Shown piece after piece: positions 16,516 to 23,881 of a stretch of 64,000 bases of DNA (positions are counted from its first letter, which is position 1; each line of letters opens with the position of its first letter). The position numbers were made by a program, and so were the translations under genes. The notes under the pieces are model-generated. The model saw only the letters and a program-made list of their open reading frames with translations. It did not search any database and was not told where the DNA came from. The DNA comes from [Clostridium] symbiosum. Its GTDB lineage: Bacteria; Bacillota; Clostridia; Lachnospirales; Lachnospiraceae. The DNA lies in contig CP143946.1 of the NCBI GenBank assembly GCA_036419695.1, forward strand, positions 724,501 through 788,500. Direction: 5' to 3'.

Positions 16516-17847
16516 ATGTTGGAGATAATGGTACTTGGTCTGTTTACAGCGGCGCTTCTGCTTTCGGCCGTATTTGGGGTTTCGGTTCTGTATGCACTGA
16601 TTTTCGGATATTTTGTTTTCGCCGGATACGCCCTGATAAAGCATAATTCGTTGGCGGAAGTCCTGAAGATGTCTTTTAATGGAGTGAAAACCGTTAGAAA
16701 TGTACTGATCGTTTTTATGCTGATAGGTATGCTGACTGCTCTGTGGCGTGCCGCGGGGACGATTCCGTTTCTCGTTGTCTGTACCTCGGGGCTGATTGTG
16801 CCTTCCGCATTTATTCTTTTCATTTTTCTCCTCAACTGCTTCGTCTCCGTCCTTACGGGAACCTCGCTTGGTACGGCGGCTACCAGCGGTGTAATCAGTA
16901 TGGCAATGGCCGCTGCCGCGGGGGTGAACCCCGTTTATGCGGGCGGAGCCGTCCTGTCGGGAATTTACTTTGGCGACCGGTGTTCCCCGATGTCGACCAG
17001 CGCCCTGCTTGTCAGCGAACTGACCGGAACGGACATTTTTGATAATATTAGAAATATGATTCGGACCTCCGTTGTCCCATTTATAGCGGTGTGTGCCATC
17101 TATCTGACCCTTGGCATGAACGGAAGCGGCGCATCACCCGACGGCGGCCTTCTCACACTGCTGAAGGAGAGTTTTAATCTGCACTGGCTCGCCGCATTAC
17201 CCGCCGGAATTGTTATCATCCTGTCCCTGTTCAGGGTCAGGGTCAAAAAGACCATGATAATCAGCATATTGATGGCCGGTATAATCAGCATAGTTCTTCA
17301 GGGAGTAACGCTTCCGGAGCTTTTTTCGTTCCTGTTCACGGGTTACCGCATTGAGGAGCCGGGATTGGCGGCCATGATGAACGGGGGCGGCCTATTATCC
17401 ATGGTGAAAGTAAGCGCAATTATCTGTATTTCCTCCTCCTATTCCGGCATTTTTGAGAAAACAGGAATTCTGCAGGGAGTTAAGCAGAGAATAGGCAGAC
17501 TGGGACAGAAAATTACACCTTACGGAGGAGAACTGGTCACCTCACTGGTGGCCTCCATGGCGGCATGTAACCAGACATTGGGAATTATCCTGACCTATCA
17601 GCTCTGCAAAGATATGGTCCATGACAGGAGGAAAATGGCGCTCTACCTGGAAAATACGGCGGTCATTGTAGCGCCGCTGGTTCCCTGGTCCGTTGCCTGC
17701 GCAGCGCCTATGGCGGCAATATCGGCCGTCAATGTGGGCGGATGCATTCTTTTTGCTTTTTACATTTACCTGCTTCCGGCATGGAACCTTTTCCGAAACA
17801 GAAAGAGACGGGAGGGAAGCGTTTATGGAAATCGTAAGACTGTTTAA
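16516..17847 (+). CDS. nhaC: NhaC-family Na+/H+ antiporter-like transporter
   Basis: A 443-residue polytopic membrane protein. The conserved NhaC core is clear: LTGTSLGTAATSGVISMAMA (about residues 115-135), then GGAVLSGIYFGDRCSPMSTS and the second half-repeat with SLVASMAACNQTLGI. NhaC proteins exchange Na+ for H+, or in some branches malate/lactate for Na+. The start at 16516 follows AAGGGGGAAAG and gives a hydrophobic N-terminus; the longer frame to 16405 would run through promoter sequence. The aec gene overlaps its 3' end by 23 bases. Pairing with an organic-acid type carrier hints at an acid-exchange role, which is inference. Confidence 0.86.
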   Translation: MLEIMVLGLFTAALLLSAVFGVSVLYALIFGYFVFAGYALIKHNSLAEVLKMSFNGVKTVRNVLIVFMLIGMLTALWRAAGTIPFLVVCTSGLIVPSAFILFIFLLNCFVSVLTGTSLGTAATSGVISMAMAAAAGVNPVYAGGAVLSGIYFGDRCSPMSTSALLVSELTGTDIFDNIRNMIRTSVVPFIAVCAIYLTLGMNGSGASPDGGLLTLLKESFNLHWLAALPAGIVIILSLFRVRVKKTMIISILMAGIISIVLQGVTLPELFSFLFTGYRIEEPGLAAMMNGGGLLSMVKVSAIICISSSYSGIFEKTGILQGVKQRIGRLGQKITPYGGELVTSLVASMAACNQTLGIILTYQLCKDMVHDRRKMALYLENTAVIVAPLVPWSVACAAPMAAISAVNVGGCILFAFYIYLLPAWNLFRNRKRREGSVYGNRKTV

Positions 17848-18730
17848 CCTTCAGGGGAGCTTATTCATAATGATTCTGGCCGGTGCTGTCCTGAAAAGAA
17901 AAGGAATCATAGACGAGCCGGGAAAACGTTGTCTGACGGATCTCTGTGTCAATATCATCATACCGTGCAACATCATCAAATCCTGCCTGATGGAATTCGA
18001 CCTGTCGATCATGAAGGCCTGCGGCCTTCTTCTGGTGGTGGGAATCGTCATGCAGTTTTTCTGCCTCTTTCTCAACCGGTTTTTATTTAACGGCTTTGGA
18101 GAACAGCAGAAAAAGGTGCTCCAATACTGTACAATCGTATCAAACGGCGGCTTTCTCGGGAACCCGGTTGCAGAGGGCGTTTACGGCTCTTTGGGTCTGC
18201 TGTATGCCTCCATCTTTCTGATACCGATGCGCGTGGTCATGTGGTCGGCGGGCACCTCCTATTTTGTAGCGGGCACCTCGGACAAAAAGAAAGTACTGCA
18301 CAATATACTGACCCACCCCTGCCTGGTAGCCGTATACATCGGCCTGTTTTTGATGTTCACCCAGATTCATGTGCCGGAAGTTCTGGCATCTACGGTTAAA
18401 AGTATCGGCGGCTGCAATTCGGCCATTACCATGTTCATCATCGGAACAATTCTTGCGGATGTGGACGTCAGAACCATTATTAACAGGACCACGGTCGGCT
18501 TCAGTATCTTCCGCCTCGTCCTGCTCCCGGCCGCAGCCCTGGCGCTCAGCCATGCCCTGGGCCTCGACCCGGTGGCTTCCGGCGTGGCCGTGATCATGAC
18601 GGGCATGCCGGCAGGAGCAACGGCGGCTATCTTTGCGGCACGGTATGGAAGCGATGCGGAATTCGCCACGAAATGCGTGGTGCTGTCTACGCTGCTGTCG
18701 ATGGTCACGATTCCCATGTGGGTGATGTGA
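17825..18730 (+). CDS. AEC-family transporter (auxin-efflux/malate-permease type)
   Basis: A 301-residue protein with about ten transmembrane helices. Family features are ILAGAVLKRKGIIDEPGKRCLTDL near the N-terminus (the conserved G-x-x-L-x-x-x-G-x-I start), SNGGFLGNPVAEGVYG near the middle and GMPAGATAAIFAARYG close to the C-terminus. AEC proteins export or exchange carboxylates or auxin-like acids. The ATG at 17825 lies behind GGGAGGG, inside the end of nhaC, so the two genes are coupled. A long frame upstream of this ATG only shadows nhaC. Repetitive DNA begins about 40 bases after the stop. Confidence 0.85.
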   Translation: MEIVRLFNLQGSLFIMILAGAVLKRKGIIDEPGKRCLTDLCVNIIIPCNIIKSCLMEFDLSIMKACGLLLVVGIVMQFFCLFLNRFLFNGFGEQQKKVLQYCTIVSNGGFLGNPVAEGVYGSLGLLYASIFLIPMRVVMWSAGTSYFVAGTSDKKKVLHNILTHPCLVAVYIGLFLMFTQIHVPEVLASTVKSIGGCNSAITMFIIGTILADVDVRTIINRTTVGFSIFRLVLLPAAALALSHALGLDPVASGVAVIMTGMPAGATAAIFAARYGSDAEFATKCVVLSTLLSMVTIPMWVM

Positions 18731-18769
18731 TGAGAGTCCATCAGCCGCTGTAAGACGGCAGACGGGGGA

Positions 18770-19040
18770 GTGGGTTGGATGGATGAATCTTCAGTCCCGG
18801 CGGGAAGTTGTGGTGAGGGGGAATCCAGGAGAAAAAATTCCTACGGGGACCCGCTTTCGCTTGTGGAGCGCACAGCGGATGCTAAGACGTCAAAGAACGC
18901 CGTCTAAGCACCGGCGGGCTCCAATGTCCCCTTCGGAAAGTTTTCTCCTTCCTTCCCCGGACAGGTTATCGATGGGACTGAAGACTCAGGGAAGGTTGTT
19001 GCCCCGTCCGCCGGCTTCAGGGCTGATCGTCTCTTTCGAG
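18770..19040. repeat. Long palindromic intergenic repeat, copy B
   Basis: A fold-back sequence of the same family as copy A. AATCTTCAGTCCCGG on the left pairs with GGACTGAAGACT on the right. The internal arms (GGGGGAATCCAGGAGAAAAA against TTTTCTCCTTCCTTCCCC) close around 18880-18900. The outer TTAA end is not recognisable. It forms the left half of a composite with copy C. Confidence 0.7.
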
Positions 19041-19043
19041 TGC

Positions 19044-19277
19044 GGGGGGAGGTATTGTCGCAGCCACTATGTAGTCGTGAATCTTTTACCTTATGAAAGT
19101 ATTTTAGGCTGGATTCAGAGAAAAATCCAAAGCTATATTTGATGATGAATCAAAAAATTCAATGGTTATTCAAGGACAAGTAAAGCTTCAAAGCTCAGAT
19201 TCATCAATTTAATACCATACAGGGGGCATTCTCCTGGAATTCGAGAAAATGTAGTGGTAGCGACAATACCTCCCCCC
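19044..19277. repeat. Centre segment with 18-bp perfect terminal inverted repeat
   Basis: GGGGGGAGGTATTGTCGC (19044-19061) is repeated in perfect inverted orientation at 19260-19277, enclosing about 198 AT-rich bases without a gene. The arms extend imperfectly inward as CCACTA. A related segment with GGGGGAGG-GTCGC-CCACTA ends lies at 39673-39815. It resembles a miniature inverted-repeat element placed between palindromes B and C. Confidence 0.75.
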
Positions 19278-19279
19278 TT

Positions 19280-19590
19280 GAAGGAATAAGAACAATTCAG
19301 CGGCCGCAGGCCGGGGTACGGGATGGCGACAACCTTCGCGTCTTCAGTCCCGGCCATAACCTTCCTGTGGGGAATCCGGGAGAAAAAGATTCCGCAGGGA
19401 ACCTGGGAGTTCATCGGCACTTACCGAGGTATTTCACGAGGTTAGTGTCCGTTATGTACTCCAAAGAGCGCAAGCGTTTCCCGAAGGAACTTTTTCTGCC
19501 CGGATTCCCCACTCGCGACAACTTACAAACCGGGACTGAAGACTCACATCCTCCCCCTCACCATCCCGAACCCCGCACAGAGCAAATACG
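19280..19590. repeat. Long palindromic intergenic repeat, copy C
   Basis: A palindrome with arms GTCTTCAGTCCCGGCC / CGGGACTGAAGAC and GGGGAATCCGGGAGAAAAAG / CTTTTTCTGCCCGGATTCCC. It closes on an inner stem of CACTTACC / GGTTAGTG around 19418-19446. Its left flank 19269-19312 (TTGAAGGAATAAGAACAATT) is the reverse complement of 39640-39682 in copy D. Confidence 0.75.
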
Positions 19591-19610
19591 ACAGAGACAA
19601 ACCAACCATA

Positions 19611-19672
19611 CAAGCTTTATTCCCAATAGAGTGACCATCATGTCATAACATCGGAATAAGGCTCTGTTTTTT
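19611..19672 (+). terminator. Terminator-like hairpin after repeat C
   Basis: AGCTTTATTCC and GGAATAAGGCT pair across a long loop and are followed by CTGTTTTTTT. It would insulate the ribosomal-protein promoter downstream from readthrough of the aec/repeat region. Confidence 0.55.
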
Positions 19673-19847
19673 TGTGAATAATCAATTTAAATAAAACAAA
19701 AAACGAACATCCCAAAAACAATCAGTACCGTAACCGGCCAAACATCCCCGGAAACAATTCGCGCCTGCGGCAAGTGCGGCCCCGCACTTGGGGAAGAGTC
19801 ATTCAGCCGTCCTTACAAACGGTCCTCTATCCCCAACTAAAAATATA

Positions 19848-19876
19848 TTGACGAATCCCCACATTTATGATATAGT
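19848..19876 (+). promoter_or_regulatory. Promoter of the rpmG-secE-nusG cluster
   Basis: TTGACG (19848-19853), 17-base spacer, TATAGT (19871-19876): close to the sigma-A consensus and about 120 bases before rpmG. A hairpin CAAGTGCGG-CC-CCGCACTTG lies upstream at about 19771-19790. Confidence 0.7.
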
Positions 19877-19996
19877 AGACGGGCGAATGGAAGAACTTAG
19901 GTCTTTTTTTTATGCTCAAAATCAGGGACAAAACCCTGCAAAACGTTGTAAAATAAAGGCTGTGACAAATCAACAATTTAAGTGGAGGTGGAAGTC

Positions 19997-20146
19997 GTGC
20001 GCACAAGAATTACACTGGCATGTACAGAATGCAAACAACGTAATTACAACATGACTAAGGATAAGAAGACTCATCCTGACAGAATGGAAACAAAGAAGTA
20101 TTGCAGATTCTGTAAAACACATACGTTACACAAAGAAACAAAATAA
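19997..20146 (+). CDS. rpmG: Ribosomal protein L33
   Basis: A 49-residue protein with GTG start 9 bases behind GTGGAGGTGG. Translation begins MRTRITLACTECKQRNY and ends CRFCKTHTLHKETK. The two CxxC pairs (CTEC, CRFC) mark the zinc-containing C+ form of bacterial L33, a small basic protein near the E site of the 50S subunit. The position just before secE and nusG is the widely conserved rpmG-secE-nusG-rplK-rplA order. The gene is short and easily missed. Confidence 0.95.
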   Translation: MRTRITLACTECKQRNYNMTKDKKTHPDRMETKKYCRFCKTHTLHKETK

Positions 20147-20202
20147 GGTAACTGATTGTACCTGGGATCAGGCGGCAGCCTGATAACATTGGAGGACAAA
20201 TT

Positions 20203-20406
20203 ATGGGTGAAACAGAAAATACCAAAAAAGCTCCTAAAAAGAGCTATTGGAAAGGCCTTCAGGCCGAGTACAAGAAAATCGTCTGGCCCGACAAAGATAC
20301 TGTCATTAAGCAGACAGGCGCCGTAGTTGCGGTTGCCGTTGCTTTGGGACTGATTATTGCAGCACTTGATACGATTATCGTAACAGGACTGCACTTCGTT
20401 ATCTAA
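20203..20406 (+). CDS. secE: Preprotein translocase subunit SecE
   Basis: A 67-residue single-span membrane protein. The amphipathic segment WKGLQAEYKKIVWPDKDTVI (~16-36) precedes one transmembrane helix (~40-62), the normal short SecE of Gram-positives. It stabilises SecY in the protein-export channel. The ATG follows TTGGAGGACAAATT. It lies between rpmG and nusG, 57 bases behind the former, in the conserved operon. Confidence 0.96.
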   Translation: MGETENTKKAPKKSYWKGLQAEYKKIVWPDKDTVIKQTGAVVAVAVALGLIIAALDTIIVTGLHFVI

Positions 20407-20427
20407 TTTAAGGGCAAAGGTGAGAAT

Positions 20428-20943
20428 ATGTCAGAAGCAAATTGGTATGTAGTGCATACTTATTCCGGCTATGAAAACAAAGTAAAAGTTGACATCGAAA
20501 AGACAATTGAAAACAGAAAGCTCCAGGATCAGATCTTAGAGGTATCCGTGCCTATGCAGGATGTCATTGAGCTGAAGAACGGGGCGCAGAAACAGGTTGC
20601 CAAGAAGATGTTTCCCGGATATGTACTGATTAACATGGTTATGAACGATGACACATGGTATGTAGTACGCAACACCCGTGGTGTAACAGGATTTGTTGGT
20701 CCGGGTTCCAAGCCGGTTCCGCTTACGGAAGGCGAGATGGACTCTCTGGGATTCAGGGAAGCCGGATTAGTAGTCGACTTTGAAGAAGGTGACACGGTTG
20801 TTGTTACCGCAGGGGCCTGGAAAGATACCGTTGGTGTAATCAAGTCCATCAACGAAGGAAAGCAGACCCTTACTATCAATGTGGAGATGTTCGGCCGTGA
20901 GACACCGGTGGAACTGTCTTTTACAGAAGTAAAGAAGATGTAA
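20428..20943 (+). CDS. nusG: Transcription termination/antitermination protein NusG
   Basis: A 171-residue protein. The NGN domain starts NWYVVHTYSGYENKVK and includes MFPGYVLINMVMNDDTWYVV and NTRGVTGFVGPG. The C-terminal KOW domain begins near residue 115 (FEEGDTVVVTAGAWKDTVG). NusG binds RNA polymerase and links it to ribosomes and to Rho, which is also encoded in this window at 32157. The start follows AAAGGTGAG. It is separated from rplK by a leader carrying a probable L1-binding motif. Confidence 0.97.
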   Translation: MSEANWYVVHTYSGYENKVKVDIEKTIENRKLQDQILEVSVPMQDVIELKNGAQKQVAKKMFPGYVLINMVMNDDTWYVVRNTRGVTGFVGPGSKPVPLTEGEMDSLGFREAGLVVDFEEGDTVVVTAGAWKDTVGVIKSINEGKQTLTINVEMFGRETPVELSFTEVKKM

Positions 20944-20973
20944 CAAGTACGGCCTTTAATCGGTTTAGAGGCT

Positions 20974-21002
20974 CGTGGGAGGGAAATCCCCGCAATTACC
21001 AC
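20974..21002 (+). promoter_or_regulatory. Probable L1-binding leader motif before rplK
   Basis: CGTGGGAGGGAAATCCCCG (20974-20992), closed by GTGG (20975-20978) pairing with CCAC (20999-21002). The same 19 bases recur at 21503-21521 before rplA. L1 is known to repress its own operon by binding an mRNA copy of its rRNA site, so these are candidate autoregulatory elements. Confidence 0.55.
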
Positions 21003-21025
21003 ATTTATTTAGGAGGTGCCTAATC

Positions 21026-21451
21026 ATGGCAAAGAAAGTAACAGGATACATTAAATTACAGATTCCTGCTGGTAAAGCTACACCAGCACCGCCAGTTGGA
21101 CCAGCTCTTGGTCAGCACGGCGTTAATATCGTTCAGTTCACAAAAGAATTCAACGCAAGAACAGCAGATCAGGGCGACCTGGTTATCCCGGTTGTTATCA
21201 CTGTATATGCTGACAGAAGTTTCAGCTTTATTACAAAGACTCCGCCGGCTGCAGTTTTGTTAAAGAAGGCATGCAAGCTTAAATCCGGCTCTGCTGCACC
21301 TAACAAGACAAAAGTAGCTACCATCTCTAAAGAAGAACTTCAGAAAATTGCAGAATTAAAGATGCCAGACTTAAATGCAGCAAGCCTTGAGGCTGCTATG
21401 AGCATGATTGCTGGTACAGCAAGAAGTATGGGAATCACTGTTGCTGAATAA
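21026..21451 (+). CDS. rplK: Ribosomal protein L11
   Basis: A 141-residue protein starting MAKKVTGYIKLQIPAGKATP and containing the proline-rich PPVGPALGQHGVNI and the C-terminal rRNA-binding domain up to ARSMGITVAE. L11 forms the GTPase-associated centre of the 50S subunit. The ATG at 21026 is behind TTAGGAGGTGCC; an in-frame upstream start at 20975 would lie in the leader motif and is rejected. It is followed by rplA after a 96-base leader. Confidence 0.97.
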   Translation: MAKKVTGYIKLQIPAGKATPAPPVGPALGQHGVNIVQFTKEFNARTADQGDLVIPVVITVYADRSFSFITKTPPAAVLLKKACKLKSGSAAPNKTKVATISKEELQKIAELKMPDLNAASLEAAMSMIAGTARSMGITVAE

Positions 21452-21502
21452 GCTGAAGTAATTAGTCATACCCGTGAAGTATAATTGAGATGTTTTTTGT
21501 AA

Positions 21503-21531
21503 CGTGGGAGGGAAATCCCCGACAACACCAC
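21503..21531 (+). promoter_or_regulatory. Probable L1-binding leader motif before rplA
   Basis: Second copy of CGTGGGAGGGAAATCCCCG (21503-21521), with GTGG (21504-21507) able to pair with CCAC (21528-21531), ending just before the rplA AGGAGG site. Binding of L1 here could block its own translation directly. Confidence 0.55.
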
Positions 21532-21547
21532 TAGGAGGTTATTTATA

Positions 21548-22243
21548 ATGAAAAGAGGAAAAAGATACGTAGAGGCTGCTAAATTAGTAGACCGCACAAA
21601 TCTTTATGATGCTGCAGAAGCTATTTCTATCGTTAAGAAAGCAGCGGCAGCTAAATTTGATGAAACAATTGAAGCTCACATCAGAACCGGCTGTGACGGA
21701 CGTCATGCTGATCAGCAGATCCGTGGTGCCGTAGTTTTACCGCATGGAACTGGTAAGACAGTTAGAATCCTTGTATTCGCTAAGGGACCGAAGGCAGAAG
21801 AGGCTCAGGCAGCAGGCGCAGATTTCGTAGGCGCAGAAGAGCTCATCCCGAAGATCCAGAATGAAGGATGGTTAGATTTCGACGTAGTTGTTGCTACACC
21901 TGATATGATGGGTGTTGTTGGACGTTTAGGACGTGTACTTGGACCGAAGGGCTTAATGCCAAACCCGAAGGCTGGTACGGTTACCATGGACGTAACAAAA
22001 GCTATCAACGATATCAAAGCTGGTAAGATTGAGTACAGACTTGATAAAACAAACATTATCCATGTGCCAGTAGGAAAAGCTTCTTTCACAGAAGACAAAT
22101 TAGCGGACAACTTCCAGACGCTTATCGACGCTATCCTGAAGGCAAAACCTGCTACATTAAAAGGTTCTTACTTAAAGAGCGTAACACTGACATCCACTAT
22201 GGGTCCTGGTGTTAAATTAAATGTTGCAAAGCTTGTGAACTAA
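21548..22243 (+). CDS. rplA: Ribosomal protein L1
   Basis: A 231-residue protein, full family length. The first domain includes KFDETIEAHIRTGCDGRHAD and VVLPHGTGKTVRILVFAKGP. The inserted second domain covers about residues 68-160 (VVATPDMMGVVGRLGRVLGP, LMPNPKAGTVT). L1 forms the mobile stalk by the E site and is a translational repressor. The ATG follows CTAGGAGGTTATTTATA. A strong terminator follows, so the L11/L1 transcript ends here, separate from rplJ-rplL. Confidence 0.97.
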   Translation: MKRGKRYVEAAKLVDRTNLYDAAEAISIVKKAAAAKFDETIEAHIRTGCDGRHADQQIRGAVVLPHGTGKTVRILVFAKGPKAEEAQAAGADFVGAEELIPKIQNEGWLDFDVVVATPDMMGVVGRLGRVLGPKGLMPNPKAGTVTMDVTKAINDIKAGKIEYRLDKTNIIHVPVGKASFTEDKLADNFQTLIDAILKAKPATLKGSYLKSVTLTSTMGPGVKLNVAKLVN

Positions 22244-22273
22244 TTCAGGGGCGATAGAAATATTTATATTTAG

Positions 22274-22316
22274 AAAAACCGGAACAAAGGCCATGCGCTT
22301 TTGTTCCGGTTTTTTG
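22274..22316 (+). terminator. Terminator after rplA
   Basis: AAAACCGGAACAAA and TTTGTTCCGGTTTT form a long stem with an 11-base loop and a T6 tail, 30 bases after the rplA stop codon. Confidence 0.85.
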
Positions 22317-22373
22317 ACTGTTTTGCAATAAAAAATCTGTGCAGAGTGCTTTTGGCATTAATTGCAATGATAA

Positions 22374-22402
22374 TAGACATCAGGGATGCAATCCTGTATA
22401 CT
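22374..22402 (+). promoter_or_regulatory. Promoter of the solute-binding protein/GGDEF pair
   Basis: TAGACA (22374-22379), 17-base spacer, TATACT (22397-22402), about 50 bases before the lipoprotein start and behind the rplA terminator. The pair therefore has its own transcription. Confidence 0.5.
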
Positions 22403-22450
22403 TAGATAGTATAGACGGAGACAAAAGGGCGAAGATGGTGATGGAAAGAT

Positions 22451-23881
22451 ATGACGAAGAAAAAAATGTATGCTATGATATCGTTGATAACGCTTACGCT
22501 GCTTGGTGGTATTGCAGGATGTAACAAGAGAGAACAGACGGTGCCGAAGCCCGATTCGCCGGTGGTGATTACACTCTGGCACTCTTATAATGCCGTGGCG
22601 AAGATGCAGTTTGATAAACTGCTTCAGGAGTTCAATGATACGGTAGGGATGGAGAAGAATATTATCGTAGATGCCAAGGGATATGGCTCCAGCGATGAGC
22701 TGGAGGAGGTTTTGTATGCATCCGCCAACCGCATGATAGGATCGGAACCTCTCCCGGATATATTTGCATCCTATCCGGACAGCGCTTACAGGCTGGATCA
22801 GATAGCCCCGTTAGTACCTTTGGAACGATATTTTACGGAAGAAGAGCTGCAGAAGTACCAGCCGGAGTTTCTGGAAGAGGGTGTGTGGGATGAAGAGGGG
22901 AATCATAAGATGATCCCTGTGGCAAAGTCGACAGAACTTTTATATCTGAACAGGACCGACTGGGAATGCTTTTCAGCGGAGACAGGCGCGTCGACAGAAC
23001 AGCTTGGAACCTGGGAAGGGCTGGCGGAAGTGGCGGAGCTTTACTACGGATGGTCCGGAGGAAAGCCATTCCTTGGCATGAATTATTACAATGATTTTTC
23101 AGTCATGGCAGCGGCTCAGCTTGGGGAGGCAATTTACAGCGGCAGCGGTAATTTTGAATTTTCCAGGGAGACGGCCCGCAGAGCGTGGGAGGCTTATTAT
23201 GTACCTCATGTGATGGGATGGTATGAGAGCCGGGAATATAATCAGGACGGCGTCAAGAGCGGAAAACTGATGGCCTATATCGGTTCATCGGCCGGAGCCG
23301 GTTTTTTCCCGGGCGAAGTGATAGAAGATGAGGAGAAGTCCTACCCGATCGAGTGTGAATGCTTTCCGTACCCTACGTTTGACGGGGGAGTTGGGTATAT
23401 GACACAGAGAGGGGCCAATATGGGCATCTTTGCCTCCGACGGGATGCGGGAGAAGGCGGCCTGTGAATTTCTTAAGTGGTTTACGGCGCCCGAACAGAAT
23501 ATACGCTTTGCAGTAGCTACCGGATATCTGCCTGTGGAGGAAAAAGCTCTGGAATCCGTGCCGGAGCTGTTAAATCACGTCGACAGGACAAATAATGCGG
23601 ATGCAATTGGCAGCAGCATCTGTGTATTTCTGGATGCCAGAAAACAAAGGCCGTTTTACATTAAAAAGGCTTTTGAAGGTTCCTATGATAAGAATAAGTA
23701 TTTTGCAGAGTCACTTGAAAATAAAACGGTCGAAGCCCTGGAGGTAATGAAGAGACGGATCGGAAACGGGGAAATAAAGAAAGATGTGCAGTCGGATCTG
23801 TTATCGGATGATTTTTTTAACCGGTGGTATGATTCTCTTATTAAAGAAATGGCTGGTATAACAGATGGGGAAAAAGATTAG
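22451..23881 (+). CDS. Extracellular solute-binding lipoprotein, sensor partner of a diguanylate cyclase
   Basis: A 476-residue family 1-type solute-binding lipoprotein. A basic, hydrophobic signal peptide ends in the lipobox IAGC (Cys ~24), so it is anchored outside the cytoplasmic membrane. The mature start VVITLWHSYNAVAKMQFDKL is typical of sugar/oligosaccharide binding proteins (the TLWHxY motif). The rest is a two-lobed binding fold with many surface tryptophans. No permease or ATPase genes follow. Instead its end overlaps by 17 bases a membrane diguanylate cyclase, so it probably captures a ligand and signals rather than transports. The ligand is unknown. Confidence 0.85.
   Translation: MTKKKMYAMISLITLTLLGGIAGCNKREQTVPKPDSPVVITLWHSYNAVAKMQFDKLLQEFNDTVGMEKNIIVDAKGYGSSDELEEVLYASANRMIGSEPLPDIFASYPDSAYRLDQIAPLVPLERYFTEEELQKYQPEFLEEGVWDEEGNHKMIPVAKSTELLYLNRTDWECFSAETGASTEQLGTWEGLAEVAELYYGWSGGKPFLGMNYYNDFSVMAAAQLGEAIYSGSGNFEFSRETARRAWEAYYVPHVMGWYESREYNQDGVKSGKLMAYIGSSAGAGFFPGEVIEDEEKSYPIECECFPYPTFDGGVGYMTQRGANMGIFASDGMREKAACEFLKWFTAPEQNIRFAVATGYLPVEEKALESVPELLNHVDRTNNADAIGSSICVFLDARKQRPFYIKKAFEGSYDKNKYFAESLENKTVEALEVMKRRIGNGEIKKDVQSDLLSDDFFNRWYDSLIKEMAGITDGEKD

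Noticed and set aside
18783..19648. Frames within palindromes B and C
   Set aside because: Non-conserved composition, no start signals, and fully explained by the repeat sequence.
19788..20054. A frame over the rpmG leader
   Set aside because: It overlaps the promoter and rpmG in another frame; L33 motifs are decisive.
22339..22524. A 61-residue frame at the start of the solute-binding protein
   Set aside because: Out of frame with the lipoprotein and without a start signal.
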